Positions 47,444 to 60,445 of a stretch of DNA of 64,000 nucleotides are shown here, in pieces. The stretch comes from Blakeslea trispora (taxonomy: Eukaryota > Mucoromycota > Mucoromycetes > Mucorales > Choanephoraceae), in assembly GCA_025331445.1 (NCBI GenBank), contig JAIWNE010000134.1:24074-88073 (forward strand), written 5' to 3'. The notes beneath the pieces were generated by a model that ran no database searches, was not told the DNA's origin, and saw nothing but the letters and a program-made list of their open reading frames with translations. Numbering within the stretch: the first letter of the stretch is position 1; every line of letters starts with the position of its first letter. A program made the translations under genes and the position numbers.

Positions 47444-50400
47444 ATTGTTCAACCAAGTTACCGCAAACACAACACAATCATTTTCTACTTCAAATGTCTC
47501 TCTCTCCCTTGTCAAGTTATGCTATTTCTTATTATGACCAAGATAAATACCAGTAACCAAATGAGTGTCTTATTAAGCAAAGCACATCCAAAGAAAAGAG
47601 CCTCTTTTAAAATACTTTCTTTGACACCAAATAATCTATGCCTATGCCTTTTATTCCCCTTCCCATTTTTCAATACTGTAAAAAAAAAAAAAGATGAAAT
47701 CAAGCACTAGTAAATAAAATAAAATATAAACGCATGTATCTCATAGTCTTTCAATGCATTTTGTGTTGTATACTAATACTGTAATACAGCAATCGCTCGA
47801 TTTAAGAGTACTTTATATAAGAGTGCATTTCTCATGAATAAAGCGACTATTGTAGCAGATCCAAATTAAGCAAAGTCCCTGTAAAATAGAATGTTCTACC
47901 ACTGTAAAACACCACGAACTTACTGGAGGAACACAACATCAACTTAAAATTTACGACCATGATGCAACATTTCAATATTGTTGTGCAGCAAGAAATTTGG
48001 AGGTACAAGTTTTTAAACACAAGCAAGATAGTCCCCAGTTTGTATTTCTTTGAAATATAGTTATTGTTCGTTGCAATAAAGAAAAGAGGACTAAGGTATA
48101 GTGTAATCAGTCTTAACTGTTTTTCTCTTGATCGTTTTTGTGCAAGCTTTTTTCTTATGATAAAACTTGAAAAAAGTATTGAGTTTCCTTTTTTTTTCCT
48201 TCTTAGCGAACAATAGACAACAAAACCTCTCAGGTTTTCGTTTATTTTGCTTTACTATTTTTTTTCGCTCGTACCACTGAGCTTATTGGAGCGGTGAATT
48301 GTCAAGAAGCAACTACTTGAATAAGCTAATCCCCCCAAGCTAAAAAGATCAGCTAGCCAGCCAGAATTTGACATCGTTTGTCTTGCTCTAGTGAGAAATA
48401 GAAGATCGACAAAAGTAAGGCAACAAGATGAAAACAAAGTAAACAAGCTTAATGAATGCTGTCTAATTGTTTTCTCTTTGTGTCAGTGTAACCTTATTGA
48501 ACAAGGAAAAAGATTGTTCGACATTGTCATAATGGGATCACAAGTGCTTGTTTGATTTACACATCAATCTATGCACAAAGCTTTTTGATTATCATGATTC
48601 AATCTACTCAACCATGGATCGAAAGCAGTTCAAAAAATTGGACAGGAACTTTGAACTATACTTCATATTGTTTCTTTGTATTCACAAAGTCTATAAGAAT
48701 GGACTGTATTACAATGTGACACCTTACCATGTGCTATAAATTGATTGTCGCCGTTTTATACAAGAACTCTCAACATGCCTATCATTGAGAATTGTCTTGA
48801 CAGGAAACTGAGAAGCCCTTTTCCTGTTGAAACTGCACAGCAATATATAAGTACAACAAGCAAATACAACAGTCTCTGCAAAATACCAAAACTGTAGGGT
48901 CTCACAAACAAGATTGCTCGCTGCTATTGCGGCCAAAACGGATTTCTGGAGGCTTATGCATTTTATACTGATAAAACTTATATGGAAAGATGAAGGCATA
49001 CTGGCACATAACAAAAGAACAAGACAAGAAAGCCAAATGGAGCCGTTGATAGCTAAAAGAAACAAATGAAATCTACTCTTCTTATTTTCTGAAATTGGGT
49101 CTTTTGTTAATATTCTTGCACTGATTGAATAACTATCCTCAATTCAAACTGATTTCAGTTGACAATAGCTAAATGGGAGCCTCGAATCAAGGCCGTTACC
49201 ATCTCGATCCTAAGTGCGATTAATATGATTTATTCTAAAAGAAGTTGAGTTTAATCTTTATTTAGTTTGAGTTAAGCATTAACTTGGTAGATGAATAATA
49301 AGGTCCATATGAATCTCGATTATTTCTCAGTCAGAGTTGAATGCGGACAGCAACTTGAAAACAAAGTGTACAAGTTTAATTAAAAAAAGTGATGATGGAT
49401 CGAGTACCCAAAAAAAAGCACTTGAATTACATCAAGAGCTGAAAAATAAACCGTACGAAAACTATGGAAACATTCAAGAACAAAACAACAAAGAATTGTT
49501 CCGTACACTACAAAACAAAGTGTCCTTTTTCTGGCTTAAAGAACATTGACCTGGGAATGGTAGTGGATCATATATATAAAGAAGCTTATCATTGGGAATG
49601 AATATTTGAACTAAAGTTTAAAACTCAAGCGATCATGTATATAGTCAACTTAGTCAGACTTAATTAAGCAAGACAAGCTCATAAAAGACAAACTGACAAC
49701 GAGATGAGATAAGAGCAATATGACAAAGTACGAGCAGAGATTGAAAATCACAAGTTTTCACAAAAAAATGCGAAAGAAAATAACCAACTAAATGCTTAGA
49801 CAAAATTAGAGAATCAGCATTAGTAGGAAAACAATGTCATTATGGCAAGTAAGAAAAAGATGAGAGCTTGATCAATTTTGTAATTCTGAAGAAGAGGAAG
49901 GCGGAGTTTGCACGCACTGGCCAGCATTTTGTTGGTTGGACAAGTGTCATTACAATCAATGCTTTTTTTTTAAAAAAAGGAGTTCATAAATCAATTAGGT
50001 AAAGAACAGGAATTTATTTTGCTTCTTTACTTTCTTGACTCTTCTTTTCTTCCTCTTGCTCTCTTTTTTCCCATTCTTATCTACAAGGTAAACAGGGGGG
50101 TATAAAAAGAAGTCAATGTTTGGGAACACAAAAAAAGCCAGTCCCAAAAGATCGGCAGAAAAAATTCAGCAGTCCAGACCAACATGTGATCCAGTGCTGT
50201 CAAAAAGATATAAAAAGGCTTCGTTTTTCGCCTTCTTTTCTTCTTTTTTTCCTTATCCATTTAAGATGAACGGGATGGTCGTTCTCTATAGGCATGTTAA
50301 TAATACCTCTGCTGAATTTGTTGGGGTTAGGGGAGAAGGGGGCACTTGGTGCCCTTTTCTAGATTAATAACATTTATAATTAATAAAAAAGAAAATATAC

Positions 50401-52256
50401 ATTATACCTAAACTTTCTTTCATTTCGTGTTTGCTTATATTTCTTTTTCTTCTCTTCAATTTAGTAATTTGTTGAGGGCAGTTTTTACAGTGTCGTCTAT
50501 ATTTATTTTTGTGGTTTAAACGAGGACAGCCTCAAGACTATAATGCAAACAGGTCAAGCTGTAGACAATAACAGTACTTTGTTACAGTCTTTTGTACAGA
50601 GACTTGCATGATTAAGAAGACGACTATGTTTCAAATCGATTGCTTGATAGCTGCCAATACAAACACTTTTTAGTACCTTTTTTTATATCAAGTTCTTTGC
50701 CCAACCTTACTCATTTCGACATTATATCAGCATTGTATCAGCGTTGTACCTGGCTTTATCTATCCAACCAACCAAGTCCATATCCATGCTCATGTCTAAA
50801 TATTTTTGCGTATAAAGTTCGCAACAGCACTGATAGCTACAGTCTAGTTTGTTTATTCTCTCATGTTTAGCAAATGGGCTGTCCAGACTGATTGCTCTAT
50901 TCCAATCAATGCGAGTCAAGAGCGATACGAAATGTATTTTTTGAGGATGCATTTGAGATTCATTTTTGTCAGTGCCGACTATTATTACCGACACTATTAT
51001 TGTTGATATATACCGAGATGCAAAACAAGAACGCGTAGAACAACTGATTAGTGCAAAAAAAGAGAAAAGAACCGGCAGCCTGTATTGACAGACGCAGAGT
51101 GATTGAATGAAAAGAAAGCTATGCTTTTTATTCTGTTTTGCTTCGTTTGACCTATCGTTTAAACAGTAGCTCGAAATAAAGGTACATGTGATATTTCTAG
51201 TATAATCGATAACAAGTAAAATTCAATCAGACCAAAAATAAGTTGTCCTTTATTCAATTCAAATTATTCTCTTAAAATGACACTTTTAATTTATGTGATG
51301 ATTCATCTGACTATGAAAAGGGGTTATGCACTTCTAAATGCGCTCTCAGACTCTAGATGTACCATTCGTCTGTGCTTGCACTTGTATCTCTGATCAGGGG
51401 TAACCACTAATGTAGCGTGCATGCAACAGCACATATAAGTACACTTTATATTTTGGTTGTTGTTGTTGTTGTTCAATTACCAAGGTATCGGTTGCAATCT
51501 ATTTTACGGCCTTTTTTTCTTCTCTTTTAACCCATGCAACACCTACTTTCAGCTGGTAAGTTTGGATTTGCTTAGATGTTTGGGTACGATAGACAGACAG
51601 GCAGATGGACTATTACTAGTACGAAAAGTATTCCCAATAAACAAGAATACAATATTAGAGTAGAGAATTGCTTCAGTGCTGCTGAAATATGAAAGTTGAG
51701 AAAAAGAACGAATGAATGCCAATAAATGAATAGAAGGATGATCGTATTAGTTTAGTATGCAGCTGTTCCCTTGTCTAACGTTGATCAACGCAGTATCACA
51801 GTATAATACATTCAGCCAAATGCTTTTGATTTGTATGAACTCTGTCTGCGTTACCTTTCATCAGTTCATAACCATTCCTGAAACGTTGTAGAGAAGAAAG
51901 GAAAGGATGAGAACCGGTTTGAAAAATGTAGCAAGGTGAGGAACGTATAATGGATGTATAATGCATCAATGTGAGCATCATGGAGTTTGCAACAAAAGAT
52001 TCATCTTCGTTTCTTTTTGAGGGAGGAGAGGGCTTAAGATCAATGCAGGATTAATCAACCAATTTACCATGTATTTGGCGTACGATCTCTATCAATCGTT
52101 TTGATATAGTATCATATGTACAATAAAGTCCCTTTTTTTTACATTTCGTTTTGGAACCTTTTTATGAGTCATGAGATTTATTCCTTTTGCAATAACCAAG
52201 AATAAGCGAATTACATAGTATTGCTTTGCAAACATGTATGTTGAAAGACAGGGCTC
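47444..52256. other. Gene-poor AT-rich stretch, no supported gene
   Basis: Short ORFs only. Two stretches, 49330-49556 and about 49700-49860, read as Lys/Glu/Gln-rich coiled-coil-like pieces with stops and could be remnants of a decayed gene. A degenerate repeat at 49915-49960 resembles one at 20100. (TTG)n lies near 51455-51472. Confidence 0.45.
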
Positions 52257-53250
52257 TCAAAACAACCAAGGTATAAGGCATTGTCTGTCTGGAATTTTCT
52301 CAAATTTTTTTCGATACCACAATCTTGTATTGTGAGCGCGTATTCCCAGATAGGCAACAGATCCAAGCTGGAACAAGAGAACAAAGAAATGCTGAGTTAC
52401 CAGAAAAAATGCAATAAACGAAATAATTTCGCAAGTCTATATGACCGAATAAGTACGAATTGCATTCAATAACATTGAGAACTCACATAATGAGGACACC
52501 AAACATAATTAAACAAACCGCCTTCAGGTATCTGCGTTTAAGATGTAAGCTTTAGATTGAGAAACAAGAGACATTGGGAACAATGAAATAGTTACCTTGT
52601 ACACGGTTTGCCCAGGTTTACGGAGTGACCTTAGGATCCAATGGTGATACAAGTTTAAGCTTTCTCCAACAAAAAACAGAATGATGCCTAGTTGATTTAG
52701 AGAATGGTTCTTCTGAGGAACTTGTCGAGAAAAAGCATAGACCGAGATAGCAAAAACAGTATAAGAGATCGAGATAGTAACGTTATCATACAACTTGGAA
52801 TAACCAGAGTAGCGATGAACAAACAAGACTTCCTGAAAGAATAAAGAAGATGAGTCAACAGACACTCATTCGATTCCATAACTAACTCACCATCACTCTT
52901 TTCAAATAATGTAAGAACAAAAACCATGATACTAGCCTTGTTTCGGAATATTCTTGATAAGATGAGAGAAGCAACAATCCGGTAATAGCAAGTGATGGTG
53001 TATAAATAAGTAGCATACCATTTTTCGAAGGAATCTTTATTAACAGAATTTATTTCAGTATTCTTGTCATATAGGTTTTTTTTTTATTATCACCAATACT
53101 TACCATGGTATTTTGATTTTTACCTGATGAAAATTTAGAGTATTCTAGCTGCGTGCTAGGATATAGCTCACGAACGACAAGGAACAAGCTACCTAACACT
53201 ATAGACATGCCAATGCTTATGTTCAATATAGTCTGCTCTGGAAAGTACAT
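52257..53250 (-). CDS. Steroid 5-alpha-reductase-type enzyme (SRD5A/DET2 family)
   Basis: Six exons (53104..53250, 52891..53034, 52596..52832, 52487..52531, 52401..52436, 52257..52367) give 239 aa, all in one frame with GT-AG introns. This is an integral ER membrane NADPH-dependent reductase. The C-terminal domain is diagnostic: LHYLKRVMEVLFVHRYSG in the middle, then IPEGGLFNYVWCPHY and the tail AHNTRLWYRKKFEKIPDR, ending IPWLF. About six hydrophobic segments are present. The N-terminal pair LEYSKFS and IPSKNGMLLIYTPSL also fits. Substrate could be a sterol or another enone. It is a little short for the family (usually about 250-270 aa). Confidence 0.85.
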
Positions 53251-53685
53251 ATTTGATGGATCCGAGCAGAAAAGCAATAATTGAAATGAGAAATGAAGAT
53301 AAAGAGAGAGAAAATATAAAAAAAAAAGGACATTTCTTTTTATATTGCGAGCTCGATCAAGTAAAATGGCTTGATGAGTAAGTATCTTTGAAAAGACAAA
53401 GAAATTGGCGTGTATTACCATGCTGAACTTGTCATACAAAAAAAAAAAAAAGAGAATTGCATATTCAACATACTCCATGTCTATCTCGATGCATAAACTA
53501 TTCGTCTGGTCAAAAAAGTAAGAAAGCAAAGTATCCGCTTCAATTCATTGTATTGAAATAACTTGCAACTTGAAAATAATACTGATGATATGGGGAGGAA
53601 TGAAAGAAAGAAAAAGAAAGGTGGTACCTAGGTCACACAGCAAGAGAAAAAGAAAAAAAGAAACACAGATATAGAAAAACTTTAC
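53251..53685. other. Intergenic between reductase start and Glo3-type stop
   Basis: AT-rich with A tracts (53317-53329, 53439-53451). No gene was seen. It holds the promoter of the reductase gene and the 3' end of the ArfGAP gene. Confidence 0.5.
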
Positions 53686-54470
53686 TCAGGCATTAAAATA
53701 ATTTCGGACCCGGGATGTTGCATTTTCTGCTAAATCTTTGACTGCATCCAAATCAAGTGCTGCTTGATCCACAAACTTTCTTGCCATGGCAACAGCTTGA
53801 TCTTGGACATTATCCCAATCACCCAAATTGACTGTGTCATTACGACTGGAATGTGTATCCAAATCTGATTCTCTGCCAAAGTATTGATCAGAAGAAATAG
53901 CCTTTGCACTGGTAAACTGCGAGAGTCGGGTCGATTCTGCAGCAGAAACAGCTGGATCATATTCGTTTCTTCCAAAATACTGATCTGAAGAGATGGCTCG
54001 GGCAGACCCAAACTTTTCTTGAGCTATCCTTGAGTCTTCATCATGCTGCTGGTGATAAGATTTCTTTTGTGGCATAGACATTGTGTTCTGCTTGCCATCC
54101 ATGCCAAGACGGTTCATACCAAACCCAAGCTTTTCGTATTCTTCATCATTGTCTTTACTGTCTACATAAGCAAGTCGTGAGGACATTGGCTTGATGGGTG
54201 AAGTAGGCTCATCTCCAATCTCGTTTGAGTCCTGAGCACTTGTATGATCATCGTTATCCAAATCATATTTTGCTTTGTTTTCCATATCTTGCTTGGCTTG
54301 TGCTTCAGCTGCCTCAAAGTTAAAACTGACGGGAGCTTTTTTGACACCAAGTTTAGATGCTTTGCCTGCTTTACGAGGAGCACGCGCAGTGACTGCAGAA
54401 CGTCCAGTACGGGCTGTGGGTGTAATCACTTTAGCCTGGACAGGAGCAGGAGAAGTAGTAGTAGTAATAA

Positions 54471-54509
<39 letters not shown>

Positions 54510-55220
54510 GGTCTACTTTAGCTTCCTTGCTCTCCTCCACTGGTTCTTGTTCTTTGACTGGTGTTGAAATTTCAGGAACAGAGGAGACCTTTTCCTCAAT
54601 TGTAGATAGTTCAACAACATTATTGATCTCAACAATCACATGATTTGGATGACTAATTCAAGAAGGCCAATAAGTATATTGACAATAGAAATAAGCATGA
54701 ATCACTTACGCAATAGCATCTTCAGCTGTTCTTTTAGCCAAAAGCTCTTTATATTGTTGACCTGTCTTGCTAGAATATTTCATGCGTGCATCGTTAGCGG
54801 AAGAAGCGCTTCCGCCACTCTTTGAAAAGAATTCGGAAGCTGCTTGGTTACCACCGACTTTCATCATTCGAAGCTGTTCCCAACTCCAAGAGTCAAGCAC
54901 TGTAGATCTATATATATATATTTGCACAGTATTTAATATACAGTTGCTTATAGTGACCTATGAAAAATTCTTTACCTGACAAAACTAATGTGAACGCCTA
55001 AATTGCGGTGAGCAGAAGAACAGTCTGTACAAATGTAAACACCAAATGAGACAGAAGCCCAGTTGGGATTCTTTGCTTGACAGTCGAAACAGGCCTATAA
55101 CACGTCATGTCAAGATACACTCCTACATAAAAAAAAAAAAGAGGCACTTGCCTTATTATAACGGTTCTGTTTCAACTTTTTGAAAACTGTCTGGATTTGG
55201 TCCTTTGTGGGTTCTGGCAT
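53686..55220 (-). CDS. GLO3: Arf GTPase-activating protein, Glo3/ArfGAP2-3 class
   Basis: Five exons (55152..55220, 54976..55094, 54710..54907 and 53686..54652, with the first two joined by a GC-AG intron) give 450 aa; four coding exons are listed because no further split is needed. The ArfGAP zinc finger has CFDC and CTDC sixteen residues apart, followed by [16 protein letters not shown] and the catalytic Arg. It activates Arf1 GTP hydrolysis on COPI vesicles. The Glo3 regulatory repeats are clear: two copies of [10 protein letters not shown], plus SSRLAYV and FGMNRLG. A run of 12 Thr is encoded by a (GTA)n tract at about 54455-54509. Intron 55095-55151 has donor GCAAGT. Confidence 0.92.
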
Positions 55221-55552
55221 AGTAGGTACACTTTTAGTTAAAAATAAAAATAAAAAAAAAAGAAAGGCAACTGAGAAAGGTTATCACAAAGCAAATGGAA
55301 ACTTCCTTTTGAATTGCCTTTTTTAGCACTTTGGGACTCTTTAATTTGTTATGCCTAAAATGAAAAGAAAAGGCTAATGATTTGAAGAAAGGAATCCTCT
55401 TGAGGAACAGAAAGGTGCTTCCTGAGATAAATTACAGAGGATATCTCTGCTTTTCTGTGTAACAAGAAGGTCACTCTAAACTTGTGCTTTTCTCTTTTAC
55501 TCCTCCCTTTCTTTGCATAGGTCACTTTTTCTTTTTTTTTTGTTTTTGTTCC

Positions 55553-56315
55553 ATGTCCTTAAACAGTAGATACCGCGAACGAAAATACAACACGTCCGAA
55601 AATGACCGATTATTAAGAGCTTTATCTCAACCTGTACAAGCGTGGTATGTCTGAGTAGATCCAGAGTTGTATTGTATTCTAACGTTGCCTAAAGGGACAA
55701 GACCTGGGCTCCACTTTCTACAGCCAAGACATTGCAGACATGCAAATGGACAAAGTGTAAGATAAATCAAGAAGCATATAAAAGAAAGAAAACTCATCAG
55801 CCATTTTCTCTTTCTTTAAAATAGCTGACAGAGTGATTCAGTTTGAACCCGATGAAGAGAGTGAAGAAGAACCTGAATCCATGGAACTTGAACAGACAAC
55901 ACAATCAGAATCAACAAACAAGGTTGAATTAGATAAAGAAGTAGAATCTGAAAAGACGCTGCCCTTTTTAAACGAAAACAGTGTTCCTGGAGGCCCTAGC
56001 ACACTAAGCAACAAGCCTCTAATAGCTCTTCAAAAGGAAGAAGAAGAGGAACAACGCTCACAGACACCTAAACTCAGCGATATCTCTGATGATGAACAGA
56101 ACAAGCAGAACCTAGAAGAAGAGGAAGACAATGATGTCGATAGCATCAACGATGCCTCAAAGCATCCTGCCTTAGCCCCTCATGCTCAAGCTCGTTTAAC
56201 AGACGACGATTTCACAGACTCAACAGCAGCCGAACCCATGGCAGAAAATGTACCTAGTCATACATCACATCCACTCAGTCAAGAGATACATCAAGGTTAT
56301 TCAGCTGAACAATAA
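55553..56315 (+). CDS. Acidic protein with BCL7-like N-terminus
   Basis: Three exons (55553..55644, 55695..55756, 55825..56315) give 214 aa. The first 55 residues are conserved-looking: a Ser/Arg-rich start, then VQAWDKTWAPL and CKWTK. This W-x2-x-W...KW spacing resembles the N-terminal domain of BCL7 proteins, which are SWI/SNF (BAF) complex subunits. The remaining 155 residues are very acidic and disordered. The two introns are GT-AG, phases 2 and 1. BCL7 membership is an inference from a short motif. The gene is divergent from GLO3 with 332 bp between the starts. Confidence 0.6.
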
Positions 56316-57438
56316 ATACACTAGAGAAATCTTAGAAGAGCTTTATTGTACCATTCGTTTATAGAAGAAGCAGTGTTCCTTGTTTAAAGCTATAAAGAGG
56401 GATACTCATTAAAATCAAGACTTTTTTTTCAGCTTGCTACTTGAGATTACACAAATAACTATCAACAAATGATAAACTGATTTCGTTTATCCAACATCTG
56501 CCACAAGTGATGTGTTATTGTAGTCCTTTTAAAGCGTACATATTCTACTATAGCTGTATTTGTCCTTGCCATACATGCTATCAAACATTGCTCTTATTCT
56601 AGTTTGTTTGAATTGATCATTCACAAGTAAGTTATTCATTCGAGAACAATGAAAGCTGCTAGCAACATTGAACCCTTATGTTTGTGTAACTAAAATTAAA
56701 TGATAAAAAGCTCTCTCAGAGAATGGCTGAAGGGCTTCTTTTTTTTTTCTTCTTTTTTTTTTTACAAGCCGTTTTTAAATCAACAATAAACCAATGATCT
56801 TGCCACAGGATTGTTTGACCTGCACCCGATAAAGACATGCACTATAGAGTGAAGACAAACACCTTCAGCGTCCTTAAGAAGTTGTGAGAACATATCAAAG
56901 TGACATTGACGAGCGAGGAGAGAAAGCGCATGGAAGACAGGCCCTCGAAATTAAAGTAGAAGAAGCAATGTTGTAGCATAATCACAAAATCGAACAAACA
57001 CGAGATGAATATGAAGAGCTATGCAGTAAAGATGTATAGTCCCTCACTACATTGTCCATGTCGACAGTACTGAAGCCATTAAAATAGAGTATATTCTTCC
57101 TGAGGGAATAGCTAATTTTGTAAAGACCGTTGACCTCAGATTCGGTTTTGCAGAAGTAAACCTCAATTCATTTCCAAAGCATGTAATTGAATAACTTATT
57201 TTGGTTAATGGTAAGCTGTTTATCAAAAAAACAATTAAAACTCAGAAAAACTTTTGCTTTTTTTAATAATAAAAAAAAGTTTTTTTTTTTTTCTCTTTTA
57301 TTTCATTTTTTTTTTAAAAAAATAAGCCCTTTTCGCTAACAATGAGTAAAAGCCCTTAACCAAGACATCCTCAACCTTCTCTAACTCTTTCCTTTACCTT
57401 ATTCAGGCTTGAAGCGACAGAACACAAGTGATATTGAA
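56316..57438. other. Intergenic with a possible decayed gene
   Basis: T/A homopolymers occur at about 56737-56765 and 57254-57322. Between them is the remnant listed separately. The RCC1 leader is pyrimidine-rich and ends TTATTCAG at 57401-57408, which could be a splice acceptor for an unseen upstream exon. Confidence 0.5.
56904..57194 (+). pseudogene. Unrecognised gene remnant
   Basis: One frame reads a charged helix-like stretch (ERGEKAHGRQALEIKVEEAM) with two in-frame stops. It then shifts to a frame open from 57042 to 57194 with good protein composition (KIEYILPEGIANFVKT; VDLRFGFAEVNLNSF). I do not recognise the family. Stops and the frame change indicate decay. Confidence 0.3.
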
Positions 57439-58786
57439 ATGACAGATGCTTCACAACCTTCTAGTCTGAAGCGTGCTCGTTCCTCTGATAACGTTTACGC
57501 AAAAAAGTCACGTCATATTGCCAACCAGATTGTGAAAGCACCTGTTCAAATAGGCAAAGTGTTTGTCTTTGGCACCGGTGACACAGGTCAACTCGGTTTA
57601 GGTGACGAAATGTTAGAACGTAAGAAACCCATGCCTTTAAATGCGTTTGATAAAGATCAAATTGTTGATGTTGTAAGTGGTGGTATGCATTCCATTGCTA
57701 TTACTACTGAAGGAAAGGTAAGTACAGGCAATTCCAAATGCGAATGTAAACTTATTGTTTTGTTAGCTTTGGTCTTGGGGTTGTAATGATCAACGCGCTT
57801 TGGGTAGATCTGGAGAAGAATATGAACCTGCCCGTGTGGAAGGTATGGACGATGTAAAGGTAGTCAAGGTGGCCTGTTGTGATTCTGTGACAATGGCCTT
57901 GTCCGATGAAGGCAAACTTTACTGTTGGGGTACCTATCGTTGTGCTGAAGGTCCTCTTGGGTTTTCTCGGAACAAGGCTGTCCAAGAGACACCTGCCATC
58001 TTTGAACCTTTTGCCAAGGTCCAGATTGCAGATATTGCTGCTGGCACAGATCATTGTTTGGCTCTCTCTCGTGATGGCCGTGTGTTTGTGTGGGGCAATG
58101 GTCAACAGTTCCAGTTGGGCCGTCGTATTATGGAACGCCACCTGATTAATGGCCTTCGACCCGAATCACTCAACCTAAAGAATATCAAATTGATCGGCAC
58201 CGGATCCTACCATTCATTCGCCGTTTCTCATGACAACACACTCTATGTATGGGGTTTAAACAATTTCCAACAATGCGGTTTGGTCGATTCCGAGGATCAG
58301 AATGAGCCTGCGCCTAATGTGATCACAAAACCTACCGTTGTGAAAGCATTAGAAGGTAAAGGTGCTATTAAGGATGTTCAAGGTGGTGAGCACCATTCAC
58401 TTGTCTTGATGGAAGATGGTACAGTCTATGCCTTTGGTCGTGCTGATTCTGATCAACTGGGTTTACCTGCTGATATGATCGATAAACTGCAGACCAAAGA
58501 AGAGGGTGCTGATGTATCCAACTTTAAGAGAGCTGTTGGTTTGCCTACACTCATTCCCAACCTAAACAATGTCTTGTCCATCTCGACTGGTACAAATCAC
58601 TCTATTGCCCTTACTTCCGAAGGGAAGGCTTATACCTGGGGTTTTGGTGAATGTTATGCTTTAGGTAATGGCTCTAGTGATGATGAGCCTGTTCCTGTTG
58701 AGTTGACAGGTCAAAAGTTAGAAGGACATAAAGTCATTCGTGTCTCTGCTGGCGCACAACATTCCATGATCCTTGCTACCGAATAA
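57439..58786 (+). CDS. RCC1: RCC1 (Ran guanine nucleotide exchange factor)
   Basis: Two exons (57439..57717, 57767..58786) give 432 aa. It loads GTP on Ran on chromatin. Seven RCC1 blades are visible, for example VFVFGTGDTGQLGLGD, VVSGGMHSIAIT, YCWGTYR, VFVWGNGQQFQLG, LYVWGLNNFQQCG and YTWGFGECYALGNG. The last blade ends SAGAQHSMILAT. The N-terminus is basic (LKRARSS, AKKSR), as expected for chromatin/DNA contact. The ATG at 57439 is the first in frame; the frame is open a little upstream to a possible acceptor at 57408, so a 5' exon may exist. Confidence 0.93.
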
Positions 58787-58878
58787 TCACTCTATTTATC
58801 TCCTTTCCTTCACCTTATGTTATGTTATTTAGTTAAATTAGAATAGGCTTGTTATTACATTAAACAAATTATATCTTT

Positions 58879-60374
58879 TTATTGGGTATTTCTCTTTCTC
58901 GAAAATTCAAAGACTTCAGTCACAGCCTCTTTAAAGCATTGAAAATTGTAATCAATGAGACCATGTTTCTCAAAGTTATCCTGACGTAAAAGACAGATCA
59001 AGACCAGTAGTCTGTTTACTTCTCGCATATAGAGCACATCTCCATTATCTAGCTTAATGAGGCTAGAGGCTTCTGCATCGGATGAACCATTCTGCTCTTG
59101 GTGCTCTATCAATCTACGCTCCAGACTTTGTGCATCAGCATCCATATGTTCATGTTGATCGATGGAGACAGGTGTATGTTGACCATCTAACAATAGATTC
59201 TGATGATTGAAATCAGGTGTGTCCGATAGAGATAGATCATTTGGACTGGCTCCTTGTGCACTATACTTTAGAGATAAGAGATCTTGCTTCTTTACTGTCT
59301 TCTTTTATCACTTACCCATAAATACATTCTACATCAATACAGACATCAATCATATCCGAGCAAATTTCATAAGATTGCATATCCACAGGCGAACTATCTG
59401 TGGCAATATAGATCTTTGTCAACGTATCAAACAGATAGGCTTTATCGATCCCTGAATTCTAATCAACGCGTAAGTCGTCACTCTTACTTCCAATAAACCA
59501 AAACTCACCATACATAACACATTCAACAAGTTTTCCAATGTGGGCAGTTCCCGGATCAGTTTTTGAATAATCTTACTGAATGCTTCATAGATAGAGTTGT
59601 CATAGATACTGGTGAGATAATAAGTCAGATGGATATTCTCGAGCTGCGCATCTGCCAAAGCATCACTCATGCGTTGTTGTACATCACGCTGTGTATCGAT
59701 CTTGTAATCATCCGATAGACCATCGACTTTGTGGATCAAGACCTCAAATGTGATATTGGGATTAGCACGGTAAGCACTAGTGACAGTAGTAAAGAGTCGG
59801 TGCAGTGCTTCATTGTAATCATCCTGAGCATCAATCACAAAGATTAAGGCACCTACTGTACTGAATATCTCTTGAGGGTCATAGGCCATTTCATCAAAGA
59901 AATCAATCTGACCAGGAAAATCCCAGATTTGAAAGTCAATAAATGAGCGCCTAGAAGAGGGATAAGTAACAAGTCGGGCAATAACTCTTTTCTCTCTTCT
60001 TACGTAATATCCTCTTTCTGTATTTTGGTTGTGCTCTCTAGATACAAAGTGTCATTCGGGGGCATTTTGCCAAACACAACGCGCTGAATACTCGATTTTC
60101 CACTTCTATTGAGCGCAATTTAATATGGATGAATATCAACAATAGAAAAAGACTACCTTTGAAGACCCATCAATAAGATGCGAGGTTTATCAGATAAAAC
60201 CTGATCATCCATAGTATCACTTTATTCTCTAGTTGAGTATTATTTTCTTAAGTTGTGCATGCTATCACTTACTTCATATAGTCTGAATCGTTATTGGTGG
60301 TTTGATAATCAAGCTAGATGATTGGTCAAATGGTTGTCGCTCTAAACCAGCAGAGAAAAACAACTTACATCCAT
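58879..60374 (-). CDS. GTR2: Rag GTPase Gtr2/RagC
   Basis: Seven exons (60369..60374, 60273..60313, 60157..60219, 60004..60105, 59509..59950, 59316..59458, 58879..59260) give 392 aa. With Gtr1 it signals amino-acid sufficiency to TORC1 at the vacuole. G1 is [18 protein letters not shown]; switch II is [14 protein letters not shown], and G4 is [10 protein letters not shown]. The Rag-specific segments [34 protein letters not shown] and [16 protein letters not shown] are all present. Exon 1 is only ATG-GAT. The C-terminal insert before the last helices is acidic. All introns are GT-AG. Confidence 0.93.
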
Positions 60375-60445
60375 TGTATAAGAAATTAAAGAAAGAGAGA
60401 GAGAGAGAGAAAAATAGAAAAAAAAATAACTTTATTAAGGTGTGA

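Noticed and set aside
48724..49065. 113-aa minus-strand ORF with hydrophobic segments
   Set aside because: No ATG at the start, no recognisable domain, and AT-rich background; cannot be supported.
50116..50367. 83-aa ATG ORF at 50116
   Set aside because: Composition changes abruptly to Phe-rich sequence from a T tract; no splice or family support.
54275..54643. Plus-strand ORF over the (GTA)n tract
   Set aside because: It encodes a poly-Val run opposite the poly-Thr of GLO3 and is a shadow.
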